A stretch of 42,087 nt of DNA from assembly GCA_004020875.1 (NCBI GenBank), contig SAPZ01000039.1, forward strand, positions 1 through 42,087, written 5' to 3'. The stretch is from Mesorhizobium sp. GTDB taxonomy: Bacteria; Pseudomonadota; Alphaproteobacteria; Rhizobiales; Rhizobiaceae. The notes beneath the pieces are model-generated. The model saw only the letters and a program-made list of their open reading frames with translations. It was not told the origin of the DNA and ran no database searches. Made by a program: the position numbers and the translations under genes. Of this stretch, positions 1 to 7,779 are shown in pieces. The stretch's first letter is position 1, and the number at the start of each line of letters is the position of its first letter.

Positions 1-356
1 GTTTGTTTCGATGAAAGGCATCCACACTTTGGATAGTTGACCACGCGTTTCAAAGATCGTGAACTACATCTCGTCGTTGTGCTCGACGCACTTCCGACAA
101 GTAACCTCACGGGCGCGGCATGCAGGATCCGAGCCCAGCCGGTCATGAGTGCGGCCTTGCCGGGTCGGGCGATAGGCAGTCATGCCCTTCCTGCGGGTCA
201 AGCACTCCGAAAAAACATTTCCCCCATAAATGCTAGATCTTCCGCTGCCTTTTCGCGTCACAGGCCGTCAAACGTCCGGCCGTTCACAACAGTGATCCGG
301 CAAGTGTTTGGCTGCGCGAGACGATGCTGCAGGGAGTCGTCCTGCATGGCACTTCG
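1..356. other. No gene recognised
   Basis: No reading frame here resembles a protein family I know. The open frames are short and compositionally random. No tRNA, strong hairpin or promoter was recognised. It may be flanking debris of the aldehyde dehydrogenase relic that follows. Confidence 0.4.
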
Positions 357-655
357 CTATGATGCTGCGGTGCCGTCTAACGGCGCCTCGTGTTTGAACA
401 CACTGAACGGCCACCGCGATCAAAATCGATGATTCGAGGACCGTTGATCATCACCCTGCCAGCCTCGATCTTGTTTGCCGCCACGAGAGCGACACAGAGA
501 CTGCTGGTGAAGATGCCCGCCTGCCCGCTATGTTCCGGATGGTTGACCATCCCGGATGGACCCATCGAGGGTGTCAAGGCGAGCATGAGCACAGGCGCGA
601 ACAGTTCACGGGCAGGCGCGACGGTGGCCGCAAAGCAACGTCGCGCCAGCATGCG
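357..655 (-). pseudogene. Aldehyde dehydrogenase C-terminal relic
   Basis: Read on the minus strand, this segment carries the end of the NAD(P)-dependent aldehyde dehydrogenase fold. A block reading ELFAPVLML, then MVNHPEHSGQAGIFTSSL, then ANKIEAGRVMING matches the conserved C-terminal region around the 'E-FGPV', 'GLQAGIFT' and 'EAG-VMIN' motifs. The usual 'MPFGG-K-SG' segment appears only after a frame change (WPFSVFKHEAPLDG) before a stop near 357. The catalytic Cys region and the whole NAD-binding domain are missing, so it cannot be functional. It is probably left over from a larger gene destroyed by rearrangement. The assignment rests on motif resemblance alone. Confidence 0.55.
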
Positions 656-1050
656 ATCTCAGCAGGATCGGCACCATCCTGTCAGGGAGCAATGCGAGTG
701 GCTGGCTTAGCCGCTGCGACGCTGCCCGGCATCGATGACGAGGACCTGGCGCCGTGCGAGGAGCAAGAGTAGACGGATAGTATGCGCGGGAGTGGCGACC
801 GACCACCTTGTTTCTAAGGCAGACTGAAAGCGGCTCTTACCGGGCGGCTACGCTGTTTCAGAGACTGGGGCGTCGTGCACATCCAGCCGATACTCTTTGT
901 TGCGGATTGCGAACCGATTGCATTGCCGCAGTTACTGGCATCATGTTAACGCGTCGGACGGCGACATTGGCGAGCACGGTTTTGTGGCCGCAGTTGACAA
1001 AGCCCATAAGTTCTAGATGCTGCGTGCTAGAATAGATGTTTGAAATCGCA
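656..1050. other. No gene recognised upstream of the syrB-like gene
   Basis: Nothing protein-like was recognised. A TTGACA at about 995 and a TAGAAT at about 1029 lie upstream of the syrB-like gene, but they are about 28 bases apart, too far for a standard sigma-70 promoter. A TGT...ACA pair at about 983-998 has 11 rather than 10 bases between its halves, so I do not call it a NifA site. Confidence 0.35.
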
Positions 1051-1061
1051 GGGAGTTTCTG

Positions 1062-1535
1062 ATGTCCAACCTTAAGGAAACTGAGGCAACCCAGGCAGCA
1101 GGCGAGGTGCCCGTGAAGGAACAGACACCCGATATAAAGGCGCCGAAGACGCGGAAGCGGACCGCGCAGCGCGCAGGTGCTATACGAACCAGAGCCGCCA
1201 GCTCGGCTCTTCAGGCGTCTTCATCTAAAGCGATCGCTTCGCCTACAGTCCGGGCAGCGCGGAGAAATTACTCTGAGAACGAGCGTGCCCAGAAGCTCGG
1301 CGAGATCGAGAAGCAGATCGGACGGGGAGAGAGTATCAAGGCAGCCGTTCAGAACGCTGGAATATCGGAACAGACGTACTATCACTGGAAAAGGGCTGCT
1401 GGGCAGACAACACAGAGCGATGAGCTCAAGGATCTTGTGAAGCTTGAAGAAGAGAACGCCCGTCTGAAGAAGCTCCTCGCTGACCGGCTCCGGAAAGAAA
1501 ACGCCGAGCTCAGGAAAAAGCTCGGGCTTGCTTGA
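1062..1535 (+). CDS. syrB: SyrB-family transcriptional regulator
   Basis: The 157-residue protein resembles SyrB, the Sinorhizobium meliloti regulator that affects symbiotic (syrM/nodD3) expression. SyrB-like genes are frequent in rhizobial symbiosis regions. The first 65 residues are Ala/Lys/Arg-rich and probably disordered. Residues about 72-112 form a transposase-OrfA-like helix-turn-helix (RGESIKAAVQNAGISEQTYY, then HWKRA). Residues about 120-157 form a Leu/Glu/Lys-rich coiled coil ending in ENAELRKKLGLA. A GGGAG Shine-Dalgarno at 1051-1055 sits 6 bases before the ATG. The gene is complete, monocistronic and directly followed by an IS66 relic. The HTH plus coiled-coil architecture is shared with IS3/IS911 OrfA, so the family may derive from a transposase subunit. 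The regulatory role is inferred from SyrB. Confidence 0.8.
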   Translation: MSNLKETEATQAAGEVPVKEQTPDIKAPKTRKRTAQRAGAIRTRAASSALQASSSKAIASPTVRAARRNYSENERAQKLGEIEKQIGRGESIKAAVQNAGISEQTYYHWKRAAGQTTQSDELKDLVKLEEENARLKKLLADRLRKENAELRKKLGLA

Positions 1536-1589
1536 GCCCTTTGCCGCCATAGGCAAAAAGCCCGAGGGGCGACTGACCTGAGCTCCAAG

Positions 1590-1838
1590 GTGACCTTCCT
1601 TTCTTCCTGTGACACAGCGAACAGCGTCGCGCCCAGCAGCCGATACTGGCGCAACGAGCTGTTTCGACCTGAGACCGGGCAGCCGGCAACTGAAGACGTT
1701 CTTGACGAACGCGCCCAGCCGCTCCCGCCGCCAGTGGTGATCGAGCTGGAGGTCGCCGGCAAGGTGCGGCTGCGGATTCCACTGACCACGCCGCCAACAC
1801 TGGCAGCGGCGATGGTGAAGGCGCGGGGCGTTTCATGA
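1590..1838 (+). pseudogene. IS66-family first ORF (TnpA), 3' relic
   Basis: The C-terminal half (PVVIELEVAGKVRLRIPLTT, then PPTLAAAMVKA) matches the end of the small IS66 TnpA protein, where a 'IE-E--G--VRI' strand precedes a final helix. The N-terminal helix-turn-helix expected for TnpA is absent or scrambled. The stop codon overlaps the ATG of the next ORF (ATGA at 1835-1838), which is the usual IS66 tnpA-tnpB arrangement and supports the call. The remnant starts directly after the syrB-like gene. Confidence 0.6.
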
Positions 1839-1990
1839 TCCCGGTCCCGAGCCAGGTGCGGATCTGGTTGGCGGTGGGCCGGACCGATATGCGTCGCGGA
1901 ATGCAGCGTCTCGCTCTGCAGGTTCAGGAGACATTGGGCCGGGATCCGCATTTATGCGTCGGGCGAGATTATGTGGCGGAGCCGCCCTGA
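1835..1990 (+). pseudogene. IS66-family Orf2 (TnpB), truncated
   Basis: The reading frame starts MIPVPSQVRIWLAVGRTDMR and continues RGMQRLALQVQETLGRDPH, which is the well-conserved start of IS66 TnpB. Similarity stops after about 40 of roughly 115 residues, and the frame ends at a TGA at 1988. The break coincides with the first arm of a 13-bp inverted repeat at 1969, so the gene was apparently cut by the arrival of the tyrosine-recombinase element or by a deletion at its end. No tnpC is present. Confidence 0.75.
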
Positions 1991-2032
1991 CCCCTTCGGA
2001 CCGGCCAAACCCAGCTTGCCTCCGCCACATAA
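1969..2032. repeat. 13-bp perfect inverted repeat at recombinase-element end
   Basis: The arm TTATGTGGCGGAG (1969-1981) is repeated in perfect inversion as CTCCGCCACATAA (2020-2032), separated by 38 bases. It lies between the truncated IS66 tnpB and the 3' end of the tyrosine recombinase relic. I read it as the terminal core/arm sites of a tyrosine-recombinase element such as the RIT class. The opposite end is not visible in this window. Confidence 0.6.
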
Positions 2033-2036
2033 ACAT

Positions 2037-2996
2037 TCAGATGGAGTTCAGCAGTTGCAGAACGGAGTCATTTGGTTGGAAACGCACGCCGTGATCGCCG
2101 GTGACGCCCGCCTTCTCGAGTCCATTGCGCATCATCTCTACATCCGCTGTGGCATAGCGGTGGGTCGTGGCGACCCGTGCATGCCCGAGCCAGGCTTGGA
2201 TCGTCAAAAGGTCCACGCCGGACTGGAGAAGCTTCATGGCGAGGGAGTGCCGGAAGATGTGCGGCGATATGGGCTTGTCGGCCAAAGCCGGTCTGGTAGG
2301 CCCGGCGCTCGTTGCGGGCGCCGAGGAATATCGGTCGCGGCTCGTGATGGGCGATCCCGCGCTCGCTCAACAAGGATGTCAGCGCCCGCAGCCGGGTCCT
2401 TAGCAATGGGGACGACGCGGTCTCTACGCCCTTTGCCGCGCAGCAGCACTTGTGGGTGCGGCCGCTCCAACTGAAGGTCGTTTGCGTTGACGCCGGTGGC
2501 TTCGGAGGCCCGGGCGCCGGTTCGTGCCAAGAAAGAGCAGAAAGGCTCGGTCGCGCCGACCACGGGGCGTCTTTGGATCTGGCGCCGCGATGAGGGTGTC
2601 CACTTCGGCCGTGGTGAGGTGGTACGTCACGTCAATGTGCGTCCGTTTAATGGGAATCGTCAGCACGCGTTGGGCGACGCCGAAGGATGCCGGGTCGGCG
2701 GCAGCGACGTGGCGGAAGAAAGATCGGATCGCGGCCAAGCGGGCGTTGCGCGTGGTGACGGAATTGTTCCGCTTCTCCTCGAGTTCGTCGAGAAAAGCGA
2801 GAACGAGATCTCGATCAGCTCTTCGAGCGCCAACGCCCCCGGCTTCTTCCGCAATCGGGCGGCGGCAAAGAGGATCAGCATGCGCAAGGCATCGCGATAG
2901 CTGGCCACGGTCGCGGGAGTCGCATTGCGCTGCTTCGTCAGGCGCCGGCGGAAATAGGACTCCAGGAGCGGCGCTAGGAGTAGGTGTTAACTCATG
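2037..2996 (-). pseudogene. Tyrosine recombinase/integrase, frameshifted
   Basis: Pieces of a single roughly 320-residue tyrosine recombinase can be followed on the minus strand through several frames. The N-terminal core-binding domain reads LLLAPLLESYFRRRLTKQRN and ATVASYRDALRMLILFAAA. The middle reads VTTRNARLAAIRSFFRHVAA and HLTTAEVDTLIAA. The catalytic domain includes ARTGARASEATGV with the first catalytic Arg. The C-terminus reads SPHIFRHSLAMKLL, then IQAWLGHARVATTHRYA, carrying the H-x-x-R, the GH and the catalytic Tyr. At least four frameshifts separate these blocks, one right after the start codon, so no active enzyme is made. Sequence style and the adjacent inverted repeat suggest the third recombinase of a RIT-like element, without its two partners. 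Confidence 0.75.
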
Positions 2997-3292
2997 CTGC
3001 TCCTTGAGCGCGCCGCCATCGAGTGCCACCTCGGCTTGATCAATCAGATCAACGAGGCGTTGACGGTGGTCGAGGCGGATATCGCGGTGGTGCCCACTAG
3101 GATCCGACAATCCGTCGCCTGATGACGTTGCCTCCGACGTCACCGTGGGTGCGAACGTTGCCGCGGCAATCGGCAACATTCGGCGCTTCAGCGATCCACA
3201 GAGGCTTGTCGCCTACCTTGGCTTCTTCCGAGCGTGCGGCAGTCGGTGAGGGACCGGCCTATCATGGCCGCATCACGAAGCACGTCTCCTGA
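2994..3292 (+). pseudogene. IS110-family transposase C-terminal relic
   Basis: The plus strand shows LLERAAIECHLGLINQINEA and LTVVEADIAVV, then MTLP, then in another frame NVAAAIGNIRRFSDPQRLVA, then YLGF, then GEGPAYHGRITKH. These match the coiled-coil and C-terminal (Transposase_20) part of IS110/IS1111 transposases. There are at least three frame changes and the N-terminal DEDD catalytic domain is missing. It abuts, head to head, the 5' end of the recombinase relic. Confidence 0.65.
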
Positions 3293-3295
3293 ATC

Positions 3296-3515
3296 GAAAC
3301 CTCTATCCGATCGACGAACGCCTCAAGTCTCGCAGGCGAGCAAGGCCGGGCGGGTCCAGATGTAGTAGGTATCCTAATCATCGCCGAGCGTGTTTAGCTT
3401 GGGTCGCGCAGAAAGGTGGATGGCGTGAGCGCGCTGAGATGGATCGCCATTTGGACTAAACGACGGGACGGCTGACTGGTATGCGCGTTCAATTGATCTG
3501 GCGCCTTAAATGCAG
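3296..3515. other. No gene recognised
   Basis: This stretch separates the IS110 relic from the duplicated promoter block. I see no protein similarity, hairpin or regulatory motif that stands out. Confidence 0.35.
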
Positions 3516-3857
3516 GAAGGCTTCGCGGCTGGTACGAGGCGCATCCCTCCTCTGAAGCAGCACGCCCAAGTATCATCACAAGCCCCGAGCGCTCGCGTTC
3601 GGCGATGTCCAATTTCCGACAATGTCGGAATACAGTCAGATCTGCTGGATTGACTTTAAATGGTTTTCTCATTTGGCACAGCGCATGCTGGTTATCCGCA
3701 AACACGTGACCGACCAACAAGAAGTCGCATGATCACCTCACCAAAACATACAGCCGCGGAACAATCACTTGGCCCGAACTTGCTTATCGCCCTCCCCGTC
3801 ACCACAACCGGAGCCATCCATGTCTGACGGGCTGCCCAGGATACCTACTGCGACCGC
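3516..3857 (+). repeat. Duplicated promoter/leader block, copy 1
   Basis: About 340 bases here are clearly homologous, with scattered substitutions and small indels, to 22420-22757. Shared landmarks in order are GAGGCGCATCCCTCCTC, CGTTCGGCGATGTCCAA, CCGACAATGTCGG, AATGGTTTTCTCATTTGGC, CACGTGACCGACCAACAAGA, and GACGGGCTGCC. Both copies contain a NifA-type upstream site and a sigma-54 -24/-12 element, and both run into parts of the same methyltransferase gene. Conservation spans promoter and leader rather than an insertion sequence, so this is a duplicated promoter region. Confidence 0.85.
3606..3689 (+). promoter_or_regulatory. NifA upstream site plus sigma-54 promoter (copy 1)
   Basis: TGTCCAATTTCCGACA (3606-3621) fits the NifA upstream activator consensus TGT-N10-ACA exactly. 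Downstream, TTTGGCACAGCGCATGC has GG at 3675-3676 and GC at 3687-3688, the exact GG-N10-GC spacing of a sigma-54 promoter, and TGGCAC matches the -24 consensus. The activator site lies about 60 bases before the -24 element, a normal distance. All elements are conserved in the second copy. Occupancy by NifA is inferred. Confidence 0.75.
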
Positions 3858-4030
3858 GCTTGCCCGGTGACGACCGCTCCGGCTCCGCCCGTTACCGACG
3901 AGGCAAAGTGACGGATTTCCTGCTTTTCAACGACATGGAGGTGGTTGTCATTCCCGCTGGGGGACAGACTCGGCCTGTTCAAGGCATTGCGCGAAGGCGG
4001 CAAGATGACGGCCACCCGTGCGCGAACTCA
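3729..4030 (+). pseudogene. SAM methyltransferase, 5' relic
   Basis: An ATG at 3729, below the sigma-54 promoter, begins MITSPKHTAAEQSLGP. Further pieces in other frames read AIHV, then LTGCPGYLLR, then LGDRLGLFKALREGGKMTAT. The last piece resembles the winged-helix/dimerisation start of class I SAM-dependent methyltransferases. The remainder of such a protein is found not here but at 22764-23591 behind the second promoter copy. Several frameshifts and the missing catalytic domain make it non-functional. After about 4030 the similarity is lost. Confidence 0.5.
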
Positions 4031-4140
4031 AGGAGCGCAGCCTGTATCGTGTATCAGGCAAATAGGCCGTCGGTCAGTGACCTTGACACAGGGGACATGC
4101 GCAAGGTCCTGAAGTTTGATGTAGCGATAGGAGGGTGCCA

Positions 4141-4587
4141 ATGACAACAATAGCTTACAGGAACGGAACCATGGCTGGCGACGGCCGAGCCTTGGGTTTT
4201 GACTCAGTATCCGTCGGTGAGAAAACGAAGGTGTTTCGCTTATGCGACGGCACACTCATCGGCGTTTCCTCTTCGTCCTTGGGTATTCCAAAGGCCGTTC
4301 GAGACTGGGTTGAGAAGGGCATGGATGTTTCTGATATTCCTGTGCCGCGCAACGACGACAATTTTGAATTTGAGGCGCTGATAGTGCGCAAAAATGGGGA
4401 AGCCGTATTGTTGGACGGCAATTGGCTGCCAAGTGATCCCGTGAAAGGTGAATATTATGCCATCGGGAGCGGCAAGCAGTATGCTTTGGCCGCGCTGGTT
4501 TTGGGCAAGTCAGCTAAGGAAAGCGTCGAAGTTGCCGCGAAACTCGACGTTTGGACTGGTGGCACAGTCACTGCCATAACTCACTAA
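4141..4587 (+). CDS. HslV/proteasome-like Ntn hydrolase
   Basis: The 148-residue product begins MTTIAYRNGTMAGDGRA, the hallmark of the HslV/20S-proteasome beta fold: an N-terminal Thr exposed after Met (or short propeptide) removal, then a conserved Asp in the AGDGR loop. A Lys in GEKTKVFRL sits where the proteasome active-site Lys33 would be, and YYAIGSGKQYALAAL corresponds to the conserved 'IGSGG-YA-AA' helix start. It is shorter than HslV (about 175-180), and no hslU ATPase gene is adjacent. Small stand-alone members of this fold occur in phages and genomic islands. The ATG at 4141 has AGGAGG at 4129-4134, 6 bases upstream, so I prefer it to the GTG at 4135. A 6-bp stem hairpin follows the stop directly. 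Fold call is firm; protease activity and substrate are unknown. Confidence 0.75.
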   Translation: MTTIAYRNGTMAGDGRALGFDSVSVGEKTKVFRLCDGTLIGVSSSSLGIPKAVRDWVEKGMDVSDIPVPRNDDNFEFEALIVRKNGEAVLLDGNWLPSDPVKGEYYAIGSGKQYALAALVLGKSAKESVEVAAKLDVWTGGTVTAITH

Positions 4588-4588
4588 A

Positions 4589-4604
4589 CCCGCCTTTCGG
4601 CGGG
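4589..4604 (+). terminator. Hairpin after the Ntn hydrolase gene
   Basis: CCCGCC (4589-4594), loop TTTC, GGCGGG (4599-4604) form a perfect GC-only stem that starts just after the stop codon. No T run follows, so intrinsic termination is plausible but unproven. Confidence 0.5.
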
Positions 4605-4739
4605 AGTGTGACAGTGCGAGCGTGGAAGTAGGGCGCCACCCCGGGGCACGTCGAGCCCTGTCATCTGCTTGCGTGGTTGGACACTGTGAGCTGGTCCATA
4701 AGCGCGCGAAAGCGTCCAGTTGTGGCCAAAAGCACGATT

Positions 4740-4852
4740 TGCGACAGAACCGGCCCGCTTCTATGAGTATGGGCCGCTTTTTGCGGCCAGCGTGCTTGCC
4801 ATCCTGCCGCCAGTGGCCGTCGCCTTCTTCTTCCAAGGTTACCTCGTCATGA
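4740..4852 (+). pseudogene. Sugar ABC permease C-terminal relic
   Basis: The plus-strand frame reads RFYEYGPLFAASVLAILPPV, then AVAFFFQGYLVMK and a stop. It matches the last transmembrane helix and 'FQRYFV' tail of MalG/UgpE-type inner-membrane permeases. Everything upstream of this helix is missing. The homology ends where the SCO relic of the copper cluster begins on the other strand, marking a recombination junction near 4850. The short length keeps confidence modest. Confidence 0.4.
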
Positions 4853-5075
4853 AGTAGAGCACCACGATCTTGTCGGAGAAATCGGAAAGGCGGACGGCCC
4901 TTCCGTCCGCGTCGGCCAGTTCAAAAGGCGGCGCGGCCTGCTCGTCGATCGCCTGGAAGAACCTCTCCGCGCTGTCCATCATCTTGTCGAGATCGGCGCC
5001 CGGATGGTGGGCCAGCGCGGAGGTCGCGAGGATCAGCGCCAGAAATTGAATCGCAAGCGACGGTTTCGCTTTCAT
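4839..5075 (-). pseudogene. SCO/redoxin-like copper chaperone, truncated
   Basis: A start at 5075 gives MKAKPSLAIQFLALILATSA, a signal peptide ending in ALAHH, followed by APPFELADADGRAVRLSDFS and DKIVVLYF. This is the entry strand-helix of SCO1/SenC thioredoxin-fold proteins, which deliver copper to cytochrome oxidase. The protein breaks off right before the expected CxxxC copper-binding motif, so it lacks its active site. It is the last member of the decayed copper cluster (4839-7440). Confidence 0.65.
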
Positions 5076-5149
5076 GGACAATGCATTCCGGTTGGGGGCG
5101 TTCGAGGGCTCCGCGGCTAGGATTGGTCTCACTGTGTCTGCTCCCGCTC

Positions 5150-5485
5150 GCGGCGGCTCATCTGCCTGATAGGCGCGTTCCCGCTCGGGCCATGTGCTTT
5201 TGATGAAGGCCAGAACGGCCCGGATCTCCTCGTCGGTGAGGACATTCCCGAAGCCCGGCATGTCGCTCTGGTAGCCGCCGCCGACGACCGCGGCCGGTCC
5301 CGGCGCCGGCATGCGTCCCGAAGGCAGCGGGCTTTCCAATCGCGCTGACCTTCGCCTGGCTAAAACCGTCTTGCCGAGCGCTATCGCCGCGGCCGGGGCG
5401 CCGCCACCGGCCATCCGGTTGGCGAGCCAAGGCAATGTCCAGACCAATCCGAGGCCTGCCGCGGCCACGCATCGATAAGAGGACC
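5150..5485 (-). pseudogene. Cytochrome c relic with internal deletion
   Basis: The frame contains LPSGRMPAPGPAAVVGGGYQ, then SDMPGFGNVLTDEEIRAVLA, then FIKSTWPERERAYQA. These are the segments flanking the haem in small class I c-type cytochromes of copper-resistance clusters, including the axial-Met loop (DMPGFG) and the final helix. The CxxCH haem-attachment site is missing and the part between RMPAP and GPAAVV appears deleted, so no haem could be bound. The frame runs on without a stop into neighbouring sequence at both ends. Confidence 0.65.
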
Positions 5486-5621
5486 GACGCCCTTCTCCTT
5501 TGCCGCCGCTGGAGAACAGGTACTTGATCAGCGCGGCCGCCCCGAGGATGAGCACGACGACGACAAGCAGCCACACCAGGCCCATGCCGAACATCATCAT
5601 GCCGCTCATGCATTCCATCAT
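5486..5621 (-). pseudogene. Small Met-rich membrane protein, fused by decay
   Basis: Starting at 5621 (AGGAGG, 5 bases upstream), the product begins MMECMSGMMMFGMGLVWLLV and continues through one hydrophobic helix to LIKYLFSSGGKG. It is a Met-rich single-pass peptide of the kind found next to multicopper oxidases. Intact relatives are expected to stop near residue 45-50. Here the frame runs on into the cytochrome c relic, so the original stop is lost. The Met cluster suggests periplasmic copper binding, an inference. Confidence 0.45.
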
Positions 5622-5630
5622 CGAAGCCTC

Positions 5631-6071
5631 CTATTCCGTGGCGTAGACGCCGCCGGTCCCGTCAGACTTCCGGATTTCGAGAATCTCGAAGGGCGCTTCC
5701 TTCGTGCCACTCATGCCGGGGGAGCCCATCGGCATGCCGGGCAGCGTCATGCCCTTTGATGTCGGGCCGCTCGGTCAAGAGCTTGTTGACCGTGCCGACC
5801 GGCACATGGCCGCTCACCACATAGCCGTCGATGAACGAGAGAAGGCAGCCATCGGCTTCCGGCGGAATGCCCTCTTCGCGGCTCATGGCGAAAAGGTCGT
5901 GCGTCGGCCTTGACGGTGACAGCGAAGCCGTTTCCTGCAAATAGCCGGCATAACCTTCGCAGCAGCCGCATTGCGGGTTCTTGTAGAGCGTGACGTCCTT
6001 TCGCCGGCGAACGCCGGAGCGGCGCCTGACAGGATCGAGGCGAGGACAAGAGCTATCAGGCTATTGGACAT
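5631..6071 (-). pseudogene. DUF411 metal-binding protein, frameshifted
   Basis: The gene starts at 6071 (MSNSLIALVLASILSGAAPA, a clear signal peptide). After a one-base frame change it continues DVTLYKNPQCGCCEGYAGYL, then EEGIPPEADGCLLSFIDGYV, then VSGHVPVGTVNKLLTERPDI. After a second frame change it ends MTLPGMPMGSPGMSG...GGVYATE. The CGCC motif and 'GYVVSGHVP' block are diagnostic of DUF411, a periplasmic copper-associated family found beside CopA-like oxidases. Two frameshifts inactivate it. The stop at 5631 lies 9 bases before the next start. Confidence 0.8.
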
Positions 6072-7440
6072 TTTTGCTTCTCCTTCGGCTTGTGGACTGG
6101 TCAGGCGACCGGCCGCCTGGTGTTCGAGAACGTGGCAGTGGAACATCCAATTGCCGGGATTGTCGGCGACGAAGGCGATCTCGACCTTCTCGCGCGGCGA
6201 AACCAGCGCCGTGTCCTGCCATTCGCGACGTGGGGTGGGCTGGCCGTTGCGGGAAATCACCCGGAAGGAATGGCCGTGCAGTTGGATCGGATCATGCCAT
6301 GCGGTTGCGTTGGTCATGGCGATGACGTGGCTCTTATTCCGCAAGAGCGTCAGCCCCGGCTTCATGTCGTGATTGGCCTCGTCGGCGGCGACGCCGTTGA
6401 TGAACCAGGCGGTGCCGGAATTCATCGTCCTGCATCATGCGCGGACCCATGCTTTCACCCATGTCCTGCGCCACCATCTCGCCCATCATGCCGCCGGTGA
6501 AGACGACTTCGTTGCGGGACGCTGTATCGAGGTCCGGCTCCGGCAGCGGAATGGTCGGCAGGGTCAGCGGCCAATCAGGCACACGTGCCCTAAGCGGAGT
6601 GTCGGAATAAACAAGATCGACGAGCTCATATTCCAGCCCCTCGTAGAACTGGTCGAAGATCGAAAGCCGGCTGCCCGGCTTGCCCGTCATGTCGAGGATC
6701 AGATCGGTGCGCATTGCGGGACCCAGCACCACCCGCCTCCGGCGCGTGTGGCGTCACCGGCTGGCCGTCGAGCGCGATGACGGCCGGCCGAAAACCCGTG
6801 AAGTCGGGACTGAAGATGCGTGCATTGGCGGCGTTGATCAGCCGCAGCCGGATGCGCTCGCCCTTTCTGACCGCAAAGGTATCCGGCACGCGGCCATTGA
6901 TGGTAACCATGTTGCCGACGCGGCCATTGTGGTGAATGTCGTGCCGGTTGCCGAAATCCTCGCTGATTGCGCCAGATTTCGTCAGCCCTCAGTCACCGAG
7001 CATCCAGGTCACCTCGCGATCGGCCCGCACCGCCTTCGGTTCCTCGATGATCAGCGGACCATAAAGTCCGCGCCCGACCTGTTCGAAGCTCCGCTGGTGC
7101 GGGTGATACCAGCAGATGCCGACGTCGACGGCGTCGAACTCGTAGACGAAGCGTTCGCCCGCTCCAATCGGCTTCTGCGTGAGGTGAGGCACGCCATCCA
7201 TGGCATGTGGCACACGCACGCGATGCCAGTGCACGGTCGTTTTCTCGGCAAGGCCGTTCTCTACCTCGACCCGCACGCGCTCGCCCTGACGGACCCGGAT
7301 TTCCGGGCCTGGAACGGGCCTTCGGCGCGCAATCGAGCCCGGTTCACCCGGCCCAATGGCGTCCACTTTGGGGGCGCATGCACTGCAGACCCGCTGGACC
7401 TGATCCGGGAGAGAATGGGCGCGGCGATTGGAATAGCTAT
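6072..7440 (-). pseudogene. Multicopper oxidase, frameshifted
   Basis: Nearly the whole of a CopA/CumA-like multicopper oxidase can be read across three frames. Domain 1 reads PGPEIRVRQGERVRVEVENG, then TTVHWHR and CWYHPHQRSFEQVGRGLYGP. Domain 2 reads MVTINGRVPDTFAVRKGERI. Domain 3 reads DPIQLHGHSFRVI and GNWMFHCHVLEHQAAG. The HWH, HPH, LHGH and HCHxxxH copper motifs are all recognisable, but a stop and at least two frameshifts interrupt them. The axial Met expected after HCHVLEHQAAG is replaced because the C-terminus is lost and reads through into DUF411. The enzyme would oxidise Cu(I) or phenolics in the periplasm. It heads the copper cluster that continues down to 4839. Confidence 0.85.
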
Positions 7441-7779
7441 GAAGCGCATCGGACCGTGGAACTGCGCGCGCAGACTTTCGGAGGAAGGCTCGCTTTTAAG
7501 CGTTATCGTGCAACTCTGACCGTTCTTCGCCTTGGCGGGTGCCGCGGAAGAATCCCGGGTTCTGCGAGCGCTCCGAGAACACCTGCGGTCGATCCTGTAC
7601 CACAATCTCGCGAAGCTCGATGCTCTCTACAAACGATGTCTTGGATTCTCACGCCCTTATTTCAGCACTTCGCTCGCTTGCCCGACTCGGCCGCGGTCAG
7701 CCTTCACCGCCAATTTTATTGGCGCAGCGACGTTCCAATCGGGTCAGGCGAAGCTTCTTGAACATGCCGCTCTCTCGTT
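7441..7779. other. No gene recognised
   Basis: This stretch lies upstream of the oxidase relic. Open frames on both strands are short and match no family I recognise. I see no promoter that I could support. Confidence 0.35.

Noticed and set aside
983..998. A TGT...ACA pair upstream of the syrB-like gene
   Set aside because: The spacer is 11 bases, not 10, and no sigma-54 element follows.
3394..3720. A 108-codon minus-strand frame in the duplicated block, with a counterpart at 22363-22575
   Set aside because: The similarity between the two frames follows from DNA-level duplication of a promoter region; it ignores the sigma-54 and NifA elements and matches no family.
4556..4572. A GG-N10-GC element (TGGCACAGTCACTGC) at the end of the Ntn-hydrolase gene
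   Set aside because: It lies inside the coding sequence, no activator site is near, and nothing recognisable is transcribed downstream.
4839..5621. A single 260-codon minus-strand frame as one protein
   Set aside because: It strings together parts of three different families (Met-rich peptide, cytochrome c, SCO) and is a product of lost stops and deletions.
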